From Acidimicrobiales bacterium (GTDB taxonomy: Bacteria; Actinomycetota; Acidimicrobiia; Acidimicrobiales; RAAP-2), in NCBI GenBank assembly GCA_017883105.1, contig JADGOF010000024.1, positions 1 to 13,313 on the forward strand: a stretch of 13,313 bases of DNA. Direction: 5' to 3'. Shown here piece after piece: positions 1 to 6,747 of this stretch (its first letter is position 1; each line of letters starts with the position of its first letter). The notes below the pieces were generated by a model. It was not told where the DNA came from and made no database searches. It was given only the letters and a program-made list of their open reading frames with translations. The translations under genes and the position numbers were made by a program.

Positions 1-244
1 CGTAGTAACACGCCTCAAACGGTCGTCCGCAGCCGTTATCCCAGCTCATCCATCATTTCTGGGGTAGTCGTGTGCCTGCTAACTCAGTAAGTCCGGTCAA
101 CGGCTGCCGGCCTTTGAATGCCTTCCTCAGCTTCTGGATCGCCGCTCTCGTGGCGTCTGAATGCAGTGCCATGACCGGCTGCGACTTCGGCGGCTCTGGT
201 CCGACGGGTACGGGAGTACGCTCCAAGCAGGAAGGGGGCCGACA

Positions 245-358
245 ATGACCGACAAGTCTCCCCGCAAGACCACCTCCAAAAAGTCCGGCAAGTCGCTCAA
301 AGAGAAGCGTCAAGCCAAAAAGGACAAGGAGCAGACCCGCAAGGGGCTGGTTCGCTGA
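245..358 (+). CDS. Small lysine-rich basic protein, function unknown (37 aa)
   Basis: A 37-residue, strongly basic protein. It starts with MTDKSPRK, continues with a Ser/Thr/Lys stretch (TSKKSGKS, residues about 9-16) and ends in a Lys/Arg/Glu-rich helix-like tail. No membrane segment or signal peptide is visible. I chose the ATG at 245 over an in-frame ATG at 161 because a strong purine-rich ribosome-binding site (AGGAAGGGGG, about 229-238) sits just upstream and the extra 28 residues look non-coding. From memory, short proteins beginning DKSPRK..SKKSGKS..EKR recur in actinobacteria without an assigned function; I could not search for this. The high charge would suit nucleic-acid or ribosome binding, but that is only inference. 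It lies 113 bp before the 111-aa gene on the same strand. Confidence 0.7.
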   Translation: MTDKSPRKTTSKKSGKSLKEKRQAKKDKEQTRKGLVR

Positions 359-471
359 AGGCTCAATCCGGCCGCTGGACCTTCGATCACCGGCAGAGTG
401 CTACGTCCTCAATGAGTTGTTGGAGCAGGTGAAGAAGGCGTTACATCGCCGCATAGGTAAGACTGCCGACC

Positions 472-807
472 ATGGCGTTCGGTCAACAGTCAGGTCCCCC
501 AGCGTCAGCAAAGCAGGTGCAGGAACTTCTGGCGCTCCTCAAGGTCGCCGGCCACACCGACTTCCGTGACGCACGCGGCCCAATGGGGTTCACCCAGCGT
601 CAGGCTGCTGGCAAGTTTGCTCGCGACGAAGCGGCGGCGTTCATCGACCAGCTGCAGGAGGCGGAATTCAGCGGTGCCACCCCGGTCGCTGTGCCGGCAT
701 CGCGCTTGTCCGCGCACGGCCAGGAGTTGACCGAATTGCGCGACCTGTCAGCTGAGCAGCTCGCCTTGGAACTTCGTCGTCGTGGCTGGACGGTCATCGA
801 GCCCTAG
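472..807 (+). CDS. Conserved hypothetical protein, 111 aa
   Basis: A soluble 111-residue protein with no signal peptide or membrane segment. The N-terminal part (residues about 12-65) looks like a small helical domain: a leucine-rich helix (VQELLALLKVAG), then a polar segment with TDFRDARGPMGFTQRQAAGKF, then an Asp/Glu-rich helix ending in FIDQLQEAEF. The middle (about 66-85) is a Pro/Ala/Ser linker, and the C-terminus (about 86-111) is another Leu/Glu/Arg-rich helix. The domain seems familiar from actinobacterial hypothetical proteins, but I cannot name a family. Codon use is normal for GC-rich DNA and the reading frame is clean. No strong ribosome-binding site precedes the ATG (TAAGACTGCCGACC), so the start is moderately certain. 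No function is proposed. Confidence 0.75.
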   Translation: MAFGQQSGPPASAKQVQELLALLKVAGHTDFRDARGPMGFTQRQAAGKFARDEAAAFIDQLQEAEFSGATPVAVPASRLSAHGQELTELRDLSAEQLALELRRRGWTVIEP

Positions 808-885
808 ATCCAATGTTTCGGGGGCGCGATCAACCGGGATCGGGGCTTGTCGTTGCGTTGCGCAACTTCATTCGAACGCGGGGAC

Positions 886-900
886 GGTCTCGTAGAGACC
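886..900. repeat. Short inverted repeat downstream of the 111-aa gene
   Basis: GGTCTC and GAGACC separated by GTA form a 6-bp dyad. A second 6-bp dyad (GTTGCG-TTG-CGCAAC) lies at 852-866. They sit 45-95 bp after the stop of the 111-aa gene and could form RNA hairpins. There is no T-tract, so terminator function is uncertain. Confidence 0.3.
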
Positions 901-940
901 CGCTTGTCACCCGGGGTAGGGCAGTTCGGGCGGAGGTCCC

Positions 941-1144
941 TCAGCCGGCGGCCGTTATGGGATTGCGATCGAGCACTTCCGCCAGACGGGTCTCCAGTCG
1001 CAGCTCGTAGACAAGCAGACTGTCGAGTTCGGCAAGTGGGGCGCTGAGGGCCACGCCGCGTAGTGATCGAAGTTGGTTTTCCGCCTGTTGACGCCGGGCG
1101 CGGTTTCGCTCGATGGCGGTGAGGATTTCTACCTGGTGATTCAT
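941..1144 (-). CDS. Possible small helical protein, 67 aa
   Basis: A minus-strand frame gives a 67-residue protein starting MNHQVEILTAIERN. It is rich in Leu, Arg and Glu, with heptad-like spacing (ILTAIERNRARRQQAENQLRSL, then a second segment with LAELDSLLVYELRLETRLAEVL), so it would fold as an antiparallel helical hairpin or coiled coil. In-frame upstream starts exist at 1186 and 1306, but the added residues look unstructured and include Cys/Pro/His-rich stretches, so I prefer 1144. No good ribosome-binding site is visible (AAGTAAG lies about 8 nt upstream). No family is recognised. It could be a chance reading frame; the amphipathic pattern is the only support. Confidence 0.35.
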   Translation of the reverse strand: MNHQVEILTAIERNRARRQQAENQLRSLRGVALSAPLAELDSLLVYELRLETRLAEVLDRNPITAAG

Positions 1145-1696
1145 GTGTGTCTTACTTGATTTCGTTGATACCTCTGTCGAGTCCATGGGTTCAGGACCGC
1201 CCGGCGCGTTGTGGCACAGGCACCTGAAGATGGAATGATTTACTGCACGGTTCTCATGAGTTCCTAGCCGATCGAGACTCGGCCATCGCCGGCCGAAACA
1301 TCTCATCGTGGGCCCCCGATCACACCGATCCCGCCCGGCCCTGCATTGGGACTCGTCGACGTAGACCAGATGACCCCAGCCGCCGGATCAACGATGTTGA
1401 TCCTTGCGAACTGCGCAGCGCCAGGCATCGCAGCCAAGTTGGCTCACGACAGCGTGCCGCTACACATCATGCTTGCCGCTTGGGTAGAACCCTACACCCA
1501 AACGAAGCGAAGTTGATACGGGCAGGCGACTCGAAATGGGAACTTGTGATCTCTGCAACAAGACGACCATCAGCTCCAGCAGGACGAACGGGGGCAGCCA
1601 AGCCCGAGCCGGCAGGCCAACCTGGCGACCCCACTGCCAGGGCACGCGCTCGGTCGGCCCAGGATCGCTAGTCCCGTGGCTGATTGAATAGAGATC
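1145..1696. other. Gene-poor intergenic region before the aldehyde dehydrogenase
   Basis: About 550 bp with no convincing gene. It holds a perfect 8-bp inverted repeat, GGATCAAC-GAT-GTTGATCC, at 1385-1403, which is operator-like in size and symmetry. A 49-codon open frame from 1370 (plus) has a Met/Leu/Ala-rich middle but no ribosome-binding site and is not called. The last 30 bp carry the leader of the aldehyde dehydrogenase gene. No clear -35/-10 pair was found. Confidence 0.4.
1385..1403. promoter_or_regulatory. Perfect inverted repeat, candidate operator
   Basis: Arms GGATCAAC and GTTGATCC with a GAT centre: 8-bp perfect symmetry over 19 bp, typical of a dimeric regulator site. It lies about 290 bp upstream of the aldehyde dehydrogenase start, which is far for a direct operator. 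Its target gene is unknown. Confidence 0.3.
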
Positions 1697-3082
1697 ATGA
1701 CCACCACTGCCGATCCTCAGACGGCCTCGACCGCCGATGCCCTGCGCTCCACTTACCAGTCCGGCCGAACCCGTCCGCTGGCCTGGCGCCGCAAGCAGCT
1801 CGAGCAGATGGCCCGGATGCTCGAGGAGAACGAGGCCGAGTTCCTCGAGGCACTCCGCATCGACCTCGGAAAGCCGTCCGTCGAGGGGTTCATCACCGAC
1901 ATCGCGTTCGTGACCAGTGAGATCAAGCCGATGATCAAGCACTTGACCAGGTGGAACAAGCCCAAGTGGGTCTCCTCCCCCCTGGTCACCTTGCCGGCCC
2001 GGTCGCGCCTCGTACCCGAGCCCTTGGGCGTCGTGCTGGTGATCGCTCCGTGGAACTACCCCATCCAGCTTCTGCTGGTGCCGGCCGCCGGGGCCATCGC
2101 CGCTGGCAATGCCGTGGTCATGAAGCCCTCCGAGGTTTCGGCGGCGACGTCCGCTGCGCTCGGCCGCCTGGTGCCCAAGTACATGGATACCTCGGCCGTG
2201 GCACTCGTCGAGGGAGGCGTGCCCGAGACGACCGAGCTGCTCGCCCAACACTTCGACCACATCTTCTACACGGGTAACGGTACGGTCGGTCGTGTGGTCA
2301 TGGCCGCCGCCGTCCAGCACCTCACCCCGGTCACCCTCGAGCTCGGTGGCAAGAGCCCGGTCATCATCGACAGGTCGGCCAACCTCAAGGTGGCGGCGCA
2401 CCGGGTCGCCTGGGGCAAGTGGCTGAACGCTGGCCAGACCTGCGTGGCTCCCGACTACGTCCTGGTCGACGAAAAGGTCCGGCAGCCCTTCCTCGACGAG
2501 CTCGGGAAGGCGATCACCGAGTTCTACGGTCCGGACCCCCACGCCAGCTCCAGCTACGGGCGCATCGTGTCGCCCCGTCACTTCGAACGCCTGACCTCCC
2601 TGATGCAGGGCGGCACAGCTGCCGTAGGAGGCCAGAGCGAGCCTGGCGACCGTTACATCGCCCCCACCGTCTTGGTCGATGTCGACCTTGAGGCGCCCCT
2701 GATGTGCGAAGAGATCTTCGGGCCGCTGCTCCCGGTGATCCCGGTCTCCTCGGCCCGTCAGGCCATCGACTTCGTGGCCGCCCGGCCCCACCCGCTGGCC
2801 CTCTACGTGTTCGCCGGGGACAAGGGCGTGGTGGACCAGGTGCTGGCCCAGACGACCGCTGGCGGGGTCACGGTCAACGGCACCATCCTTCACCTCACCA
2901 ATCCCCACCTCCCCTTCGGCGGGATCGGCGAGAGCGGGATGGGCGGCTACCACGGCGAGTCGGGCGTCCGCTTGTTCCAGCACCTCAAGCCGGTGCTAAC
3001 CCGGGGGACGGCCATGGACCCGTCAATCGCCTACCCGCCCTACACAGACCTCAAGGCCAAGATCTTCCGTCGAATCCTGTAG
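1697..3082 (+). CDS. Class III (ALDH3-type) aldehyde dehydrogenase
   Basis: A 461-residue NAD(P)-dependent aldehyde dehydrogenase that oxidises aldehydes to carboxylic acids; it is cytosolic, with no signal peptide. Visible landmarks, in order: PWNYP with Asn120 of the oxyanion site; MKPSE with Lys143 for cofactor binding; the Rossmann loop YTGNGTVG at about 191-198; LELGGKSP with the general base Glu215; NAGQTCVAP with the nucleophile Cys249; EEIFGPLLPV around 340; and PFGGIGESGMGGYHG near the C-terminus. The short length, the FYTGN loop and the absence of an N-terminal IGGEW-type segment fit the ALDH3/coniferyl-aldehyde group rather than SSADH types. All catalytic residues are present, so it should be active. 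The substrate cannot be read from sequence; fatty or aromatic aldehydes are typical of the group. The start is an ATG with a weak upstream purine run. It is convergent with the next aldehyde dehydrogenase. Confidence 0.95.
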   Translation: MTTTADPQTASTADALRSTYQSGRTRPLAWRRKQLEQMARMLEENEAEFLEALRIDLGKPSVEGFITDIAFVTSEIKPMIKHLTRWNKPKWVSSPLVTLPARSRLVPEPLGVVLVIAPWNYPIQLLLVPAAGAIAAGNAVVMKPSEVSAATSAALGRLVPKYMDTSAVALVEGGVPETTELLAQHFDHIFYTGNGTVGRVVMAAAVQHLTPVTLELGGKSPVIIDRSANLKVAAHRVAWGKWLNAGQTCVAPDYVLVDEKVRQPFLDELGKAITEFYGPDPHASSSYGRIVSPRHFERLTSLMQGGTAAVGGQSEPGDRYIAPTVLVDVDLEAPLMCEEIFGPLLPVIPVSSARQAIDFVAARPHPLALYVFAGDKGVVDQVLAQTTAGGVTVNGTILHLTNPHLPFGGIGESGMGGYHGESGVRLFQHLKPVLTRGTAMDPSIAYPPYTDLKAKIFRRIL

Positions 3083-3207
3083 CGGTCGGACCACGAAGGT
3101 GCTTCCATCAGCGGCGCCGAGGTGTCGGCCCAGTGCAGATCCTCGATGACAATGGGCACCGGCCCGTCACCGCAATGGCTCCCGACGAGCTCGGAGCGGG
3201 TCCAGTG

Positions 3208-4572
3208 TTACCACTGCAGCGAGATGTACTTGGTCTCCATGTAGTCGAGGAGCCCTTCGTGGCCCCCTTCACGACCTACCCCGCTCTGCTTCTGCCCGCC
3301 GAACGGGGCCGCCGGGTCCGACACCACCCCTCGGTTGAGGCCGACCATGCCGACCTCCAGCGCTGCAGCAACGCGAATCCCTCTGGCCAGGTCCCGTGTG
3401 TAGACATAGGCGACCAGCCCGTACTCGGTGTCGTTCGCCTGGGCGATCGCCGCCTCTTCGTCTCTGAAGGTCACGATCGGAGCCACCGGCCCGAAGATCT
3501 CCTCGCGCAAGACCGGCGCGCCCTCGGGAACGTTTGTCAGCACGGTCGGGGGGTAGAACCACCCCGGACCGGTCGGGACCACACCTCCCGTCACCAGCGT
3601 CGCGCCCGCGGCCACGCTATCGCTCACTAACGACGCGACCTTGTCCCGCGACGATTCATTGACCAGCGGTCCCATCTGGTTGGCGTGGTCCGCTCCCGGG
3701 CCGACACGCAGTGCGACCATCGCCTCGGCCAGGCGACGGCCGAACTCGTCGGCAACGGGCTCTTCGACGTAGAAGCGGTTCGCGGCCGTGCAGGCCTCAC
3801 CACCGTTACGCATCTTGGCCACCATCGCGCCGCTGACCGCGTCATCGAGATCAGCATCGGCGAACACTATGAAGGGGGCGTTCCCGCCCAGCTCCATCGA
3901 GCAGTTGACAACGCTCTTGGCCGCTTCGGCCAAGAGCACCCGGCCCACGTCCGTGGAACCGGTGAACGACAGCTTGCGAACCCGGTCGTCTGCCAGCATC
4001 GTTCGGACGACGGCACCCGATCTCTTCGAAGGCAAGACGTTGACCACTCCGTCGGGCACACCGGCCTCAGTGAGGATCTGGGCCATCACCAAGGCGGTCA
4101 ACGGCGTTTCGGAAGCCGGCTTCAGCACCACGGTACAGCCCGCGGCGAGCGCAGGACCGATCTTGCGGGTCGCCATGGCGGCCGGAAAGTTCCACGGCGT
4201 GACCAGGACGCACACGCCGACCGGCTGGTGCTGCACCAGGATGCTGTTGGCGCCACTCGGTGCTACCTGAACCGAGCCGAGGGCACGCACGGCCTCTTCG
4301 GCGTACCAGCGGAAGAACTCGGCGGCATAGGTGACCTCTGATCGAGCGTCAGCGAAGGACTTCCCGTTCTCGGCCACGATGAGGGCAGCGAGGTCGTCAC
4401 CATGCTGGATCATGAGCTCGAAGGCCCGACGAAGGATCTCAGACCGGACCCTGGGTGCGGTGGCCGCCCACATCGGCAGGGCAGCGGCGGCGGCGGCAAC
4501 GGCGTCCTGGGCGTCCTCGACTGTCCCGTTGGCAACGGTGGCGATGACCAGCGCTGTGGCAGGATCGGCCAC
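3208..4572 (-). CDS. NAD(P)-dependent succinate-semialdehyde dehydrogenase-type ALDH, N-terminus truncated
   Basis: An SSADH/GabD-like aldehyde dehydrogenase, expected to convert succinate semialdehyde (or a similar short aldehyde) to the acid. Counting from the GTG at 4572 (454 aa): PWNFP with Asn128, KPASE with Lys151, FTGSTDVG at 203-210, MELGGNAPF with Glu228, GGEACTAANR with nucleophile Cys261, EEIFGPVAP and PFGGQKQSGVGREGG near the C-terminus. The catalytic core is complete. The frame stays open upstream of the GTG and reads WRPAKDGGTFDV, which matches the usual N-terminal strand of this family. The normal preceding LxIGGEW-type segment and an ATG are missing, and the frame instead runs through a basic, Trp-rich stretch to a stop at about 4651-4653. 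So roughly 25 N-terminal residues are lost if GTG is used. Activity is possible but folding may be impaired. Confidence 0.9.
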   Translation of the reverse strand: MADPATALVIATVANGTVEDAQDAVAAAAAALPMWAATAPRVRSEILRRAFELMIQHGDDLAALIVAENGKSFADARSEVTYAAEFFRWYAEEAVRALGSVQVAPSGANSILVQHQPVGVCVLVTPWNFPAAMATRKIGPALAAGCTVVLKPASETPLTALVMAQILTEAGVPDGVVNVLPSKRSGAVVRTMLADDRVRKLSFTGSTDVGRVLLAEAAKSVVNCSMELGGNAPFIVFADADLDDAVSGAMVAKMRNGGEACTAANRFYVEEPVADEFGRRLAEAMVALRVGPGADHANQMGPLVNESSRDKVASLVSDSVAAGATLVTGGVVPTGPGWFYPPTVLTNVPEGAPVLREEIFGPVAPIVTFRDEEAAIAQANDTEYGLVAYVYTRDLARGIRVAAALEVGMVGLNRGVVSDPAAPFGGQKQSGVGREGGHEGLLDYMETKYISLQW

Positions 4573-4599
4573 ATCGAAGGTCCCGCCGTCCTTGGCCGG

Positions 4600-4650
4600 C
4601 CGCCACGCCCACGCCTTCCTCCTCTCCCAGCGGACCCATCTCGATGCCGC
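4600..4650. other. Junction between two 5'-truncated genes
   Basis: On the minus strand, SSADH-like coding sequence is recognisable up to the Trp codon at 4603-4605 (WRPAKDGGTFDV) and then stops resembling the family. On the plus strand, from about 4605, the frame of the downstream E2 reads a Thr/Pro/Ser-rich linker (TPTPSSSPSGPIS) into GDELIPF, as expected between the peripheral-subunit-binding and catalytic domains of an E2. Both genes therefore lose their 5' parts within a few bases of each other. This points to a deletion/inversion breakpoint or an assembly join rather than a natural divergent promoter. Confidence 0.55.
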
Positions 4651-5372
4651 TCATCGGTGACGAGCTCATCCCCTTCACTAAGATCCGACGGCTGACGGCC
4701 GAGCACATGGTCCGCTCCAAAGCCACCTCCGCCCACACGCTGATGGTGAAGGAGGTCGACTACGAGCGAGTCGAGCGGATCCGGCGGAATCACGGTGCCG
4801 CCTTCAAGAAGGACGAGGGGTTCAGCCTCACCTATCTTTCGTTCAACGCGTGTGCCGCCGTCGAGGCCCTCAGCAAGTTCCCGCACCTCAACGCGTCGGT
4901 CGGCGACGACGCCCTGATCGTCCATCACGACCTCAACCTCGGCATCGCCGTCGACCTCGATGGCGATGGCGATGGCCTCATCGTCCCGGTTCTCCACCGT
5001 GCCGACGCACTGAATCTGCGCGAAATGGCACGGAGGATCCGAGAGGTGGCATCCCGGGCGCGGTCGAAGCGGCTCAGCCTCGACGATGTGAGCAATGGAA
5101 CGTTCTCCATCACGAACCCCGGACCGTTCGGGACACTGATCACCGGAGCGGTCATCAACCAACCTCAGGTCTCCATCCTTTCCACCGATGGGGTGGTGAG
5201 GAAGCCGGTAGTGGTAGAAGTTCCCGATGGCGGAGAGTCCATTGCCATCCACTCCGTCGGGATGCTGGCCCTCACATTCGACCACCGGGCGATCGACGGT
5301 GCGTATGCTGCACGGTTCCTCGCCCGGATGGCGGACATCCTCAACACCCGCGATTGGGCCGCCGAGCTCTAG
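4644..5372 (+). CDS. 2-oxoacid dehydrogenase E2 catalytic domain, N-terminal fragment missing
   Basis: Matches the C-terminal acyltransferase (catalytic) domain of dihydrolipoamide acyltransferase (E2) of pyruvate, 2-oxoglutarate or branched-chain 2-oxoacid dehydrogenase complexes, which moves an acyl group from lipoyl-lysine to CoA. Landmarks in 242 residues: IPFTKIRRLTAEHM near the start, the central segment GTFSITNPGPFGTL, INQPQVSIL, and the active-site FDHRAIDG with His214 and Asp218 near the C-terminus. The lipoyl domain and the E1/E3-binding domain, normally about 150-200 residues upstream, are absent. There is no ribosome-binding site before the ATG at 4644, and the frame continues upstream as linker sequence without a start. 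It most likely is a 5'-truncated remnant, though a free-standing acyltransferase is conceivable. No E1 or E3 genes are in the window. Confidence 0.8.
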   Translation: MPLIGDELIPFTKIRRLTAEHMVRSKATSAHTLMVKEVDYERVERIRRNHGAAFKKDEGFSLTYLSFNACAAVEALSKFPHLNASVGDDALIVHHDLNLGIAVDLDGDGDGLIVPVLHRADALNLREMARRIREVASRARSKRLSLDDVSNGTFSITNPGPFGTLITGAVINQPQVSILSTDGVVRKPVVVEVPDGGESIAIHSVGMLALTFDHRAIDGAYAARFLARMADILNTRDWAAEL

Positions 5373-5511
5373 CGAGTCCCCCTCGCGGAGGGCGACGCCT
5401 CATCCCTGCCGCCAGCGTGGTGGCATCCACGATCAGGTGGGTGGTGTCGACCTGACCAAGAGAAGCCCCAGCAGGGCCCGCATCAGGGTCGAGACGCTAC
5501 CGTTGGGGCCG

Positions 5512-6111
5512 ATGATGAAGGACAAGATCCTGGAAGCGACGGCGGTCGAACTCGACCAGCACGGCCTCACCCAGTTTCGCGTCAAGCGCGTCGCCTCCCT
5601 GGTCGGGGTCTCAGTCCCTCTGCTCTACGGCTACTTCGGCAATCGAGAAGGTCTGATCGCCGCTGCGATTGTGAACCGTTACCGCGTGGTGATGGCCGGC
5701 CTGGTGGAGATCTTCACCGAGCCGCTCAAGCACGTCGAGACCGCTGCAGGCCTGAACTCCGCCCTCGCGGTGATGATCGCGGAGGCGCAGGAGCCGGGCC
5801 GAACCACTGCCCGTCTCCAACGCCTCGAGGGGATCTCCTTCGCTCAGCACAACCCCCAGGCGTCCGAAGGCATCGCCCAGGTCAAGCGCGATGCTTCCGC
5901 CACCATCATGGAGACGGTTCAGCCGATTGCCGACAAGGGGCTCCTGGCCGATGGGGTGAGCGGTGAAGCTTTCGCCCGGATCTGGTATGCGCTGTTCTTC
6001 GGTCAGGTGGCGGTCGAGGGAGCGCATGCGCTGTCCATCTCGAGCGACGCGTGGTTTTCGGCCCTCTCGGTCTTGGCATCGGCGATGGTCAAGGATCACA
6101 TGTCGACTTGA
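5512..6111 (+). CDS. TetR/AcrR-family transcriptional regulator
   Basis: A 199-residue one-component repressor of TetR type. The N-terminal DNA-binding domain starts ILEATAVELDQHG and carries a helix-turn-helix at about residues 20-45 (FRVKRVASLVGVSVPLLYGYFGNREGL), ending in the typical YxYFxxREGLI pattern. The C-terminal part (about 60-199) is all-helical, variable and presumably binds a ligand, which cannot be named. Length is normal for the family. Two adjacent ATG codons (5512 and 5515) are possible starts; neither has a good ribosome-binding site, and an upstream GTG near 5443 in the same frame cannot be excluded. It lies about 140 bp after the E2 fragment on the same strand and may regulate the nearby aldehyde or acyl genes. 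No cognate palindrome is obvious beside it. Confidence 0.9.
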   Translation: MMKDKILEATAVELDQHGLTQFRVKRVASLVGVSVPLLYGYFGNREGLIAAAIVNRYRVVMAGLVEIFTEPLKHVETAAGLNSALAVMIAEAQEPGRTTARLQRLEGISFAQHNPQASEGIAQVKRDASATIMETVQPIADKGLLADGVSGEAFARIWYALFFGQVAVEGAHALSISSDAWFSALSVLASAMVKDHMST

Positions 6112-6305
6112 ACGATGGAAACAGAATCACGACTCCCGGGACGGCGCATGGATCTCCGCACCACGCCCCAAGAACGTGACCCCAACGAGCGGTCTGGCTG
6201 GACTCCGCCGTCTGATCCAACGCCCGTCACCGTTAGCTGAGTGAGCGGCACCTACCGGGAGCGGGGGTCGTTGGCCGCCCACCATGACCTGAGCAGGTTC
6301 CGATG

Positions 6306-6381
6306 CCGGTCACCTGAATAGGTGCCCACGATGTCATGGGACATGGTGTCCACTATGTGGTGGGTCCTGACACCGGTCACC
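6306..6381. repeat. Cluster of small dyads bounded by a direct repeat
   Basis: CCGGTCACC occurs at 6306-6314 and 6373-6381. Between them lie CACCT-GAAT-AGGTG (6311-6324), ATGTC-ATGG-GACAT (6331-6344) and GGTGTC...GACACC (6345-6350 with 6369-6374). The density of symmetry is unusual for random sequence and is compatible with a transposon end or multi-site operator remnant. No transposase frame is present. Confidence 0.4.
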
Positions 6382-6510
6382 CGAGCAGACTGATCGGTTG
6401 CAACGCTATACCCACCAGTCCGCAAGCACCGAAGTGGCACCAAAGCGCCTCCGAATGAAGTTCGGACCGCCGGGTTCGACTCGACGCCGGATGAACGCTC
6501 CGCTGCGCCG

Positions 6511-6546
6511 CCGACCCCGCCGACCCCGCCGACCCCGCCGACCCCG
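6511..6546. repeat. Tandem repeat, four perfect 9-bp units
   Basis: Four exact copies of CCGACCCCG in a row (6511-6519, 6520-6528, 6529-6537, 6538-6546). The unit is a multiple of three but lies in no convincing gene. It is likely a slippage-prone microsatellite. Confidence 0.85.
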
Positions 6547-6747
6547 GTGTGCCCTGCAGCCCGGAGCGCGGCGATCTCTTGGGTCCCACGCTGTAGGTCT
6601 CGTTGTCGAGGCACGAGCAGGCAAGGGGTCGGGGCGATCGACTCCCTCGTGCCTGCGAGCGACCTCGTACGCCAACTCGTAGCCGACGCCGAGGATGCGC
6701 TCCGTCGGGTGAACCGGCTGCGGTGATCCTCGGCTCCGGGCGACCGG

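Larger units (their letters stand above)
6112..6747. other. Gene-poor region with dyads and a tandem repeat
   Basis: About 640 bp between convergent genes (TetR ends at 6111, the hydrolase ends at 6748). Open frames here are overlapping, low-complexity and without ribosome-binding sites, so no gene is called. The region contains a cluster of dyads and a direct repeat at 6306-6381 and a 9-bp tandem repeat at 6511-6546. A 30-codon frame from 6148 (plus) starting MDLRTTPQE has no ribosome-binding site and is not called. The region may be decayed coding or mobile-element DNA. Confidence 0.45.

Noticed and set aside
53..313. 86-codon minus-strand frame with a helical, basic C-terminal half
   Set aside because: It starts from TTG inside the opposite-strand Lys-rich gene, lacks a ribosome-binding site and has an unstructured middle; support is too weak to call.
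1370..1519. 49-codon plus-strand frame with a hydrophobic middle
   Set aside because: No ribosome-binding site, no recognisable family and a chance-level length.
1460..2983. Long minus-strand open frame (507 codons) opposite the class III aldehyde dehydrogenase
   Set aside because: Composition is Gly/Asp/His/Arg-rich with no domain character; it mirrors the codon structure of the genuine gene on the plus strand.
2704..3630. Plus-strand open frame (308 codons) spanning the ends of both aldehyde dehydrogenases
   Set aside because: It crosses two real genes in other frames and its product is Arg/Pro/His-rich without domain features.
4410..5285. Minus-strand open frame (291 codons) opposite the E2 fragment
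   Set aside because: Antisense shadow of a clear acyltransferase domain; low-complexity Arg/Pro tail and no ribosome-binding site.
6440..6490. GGGTTCGACTC resembling a tRNA T-arm
   Set aside because: The flanking bases do not pair as a 5-bp T-stem and no acceptor or anticodon arm can be drawn.
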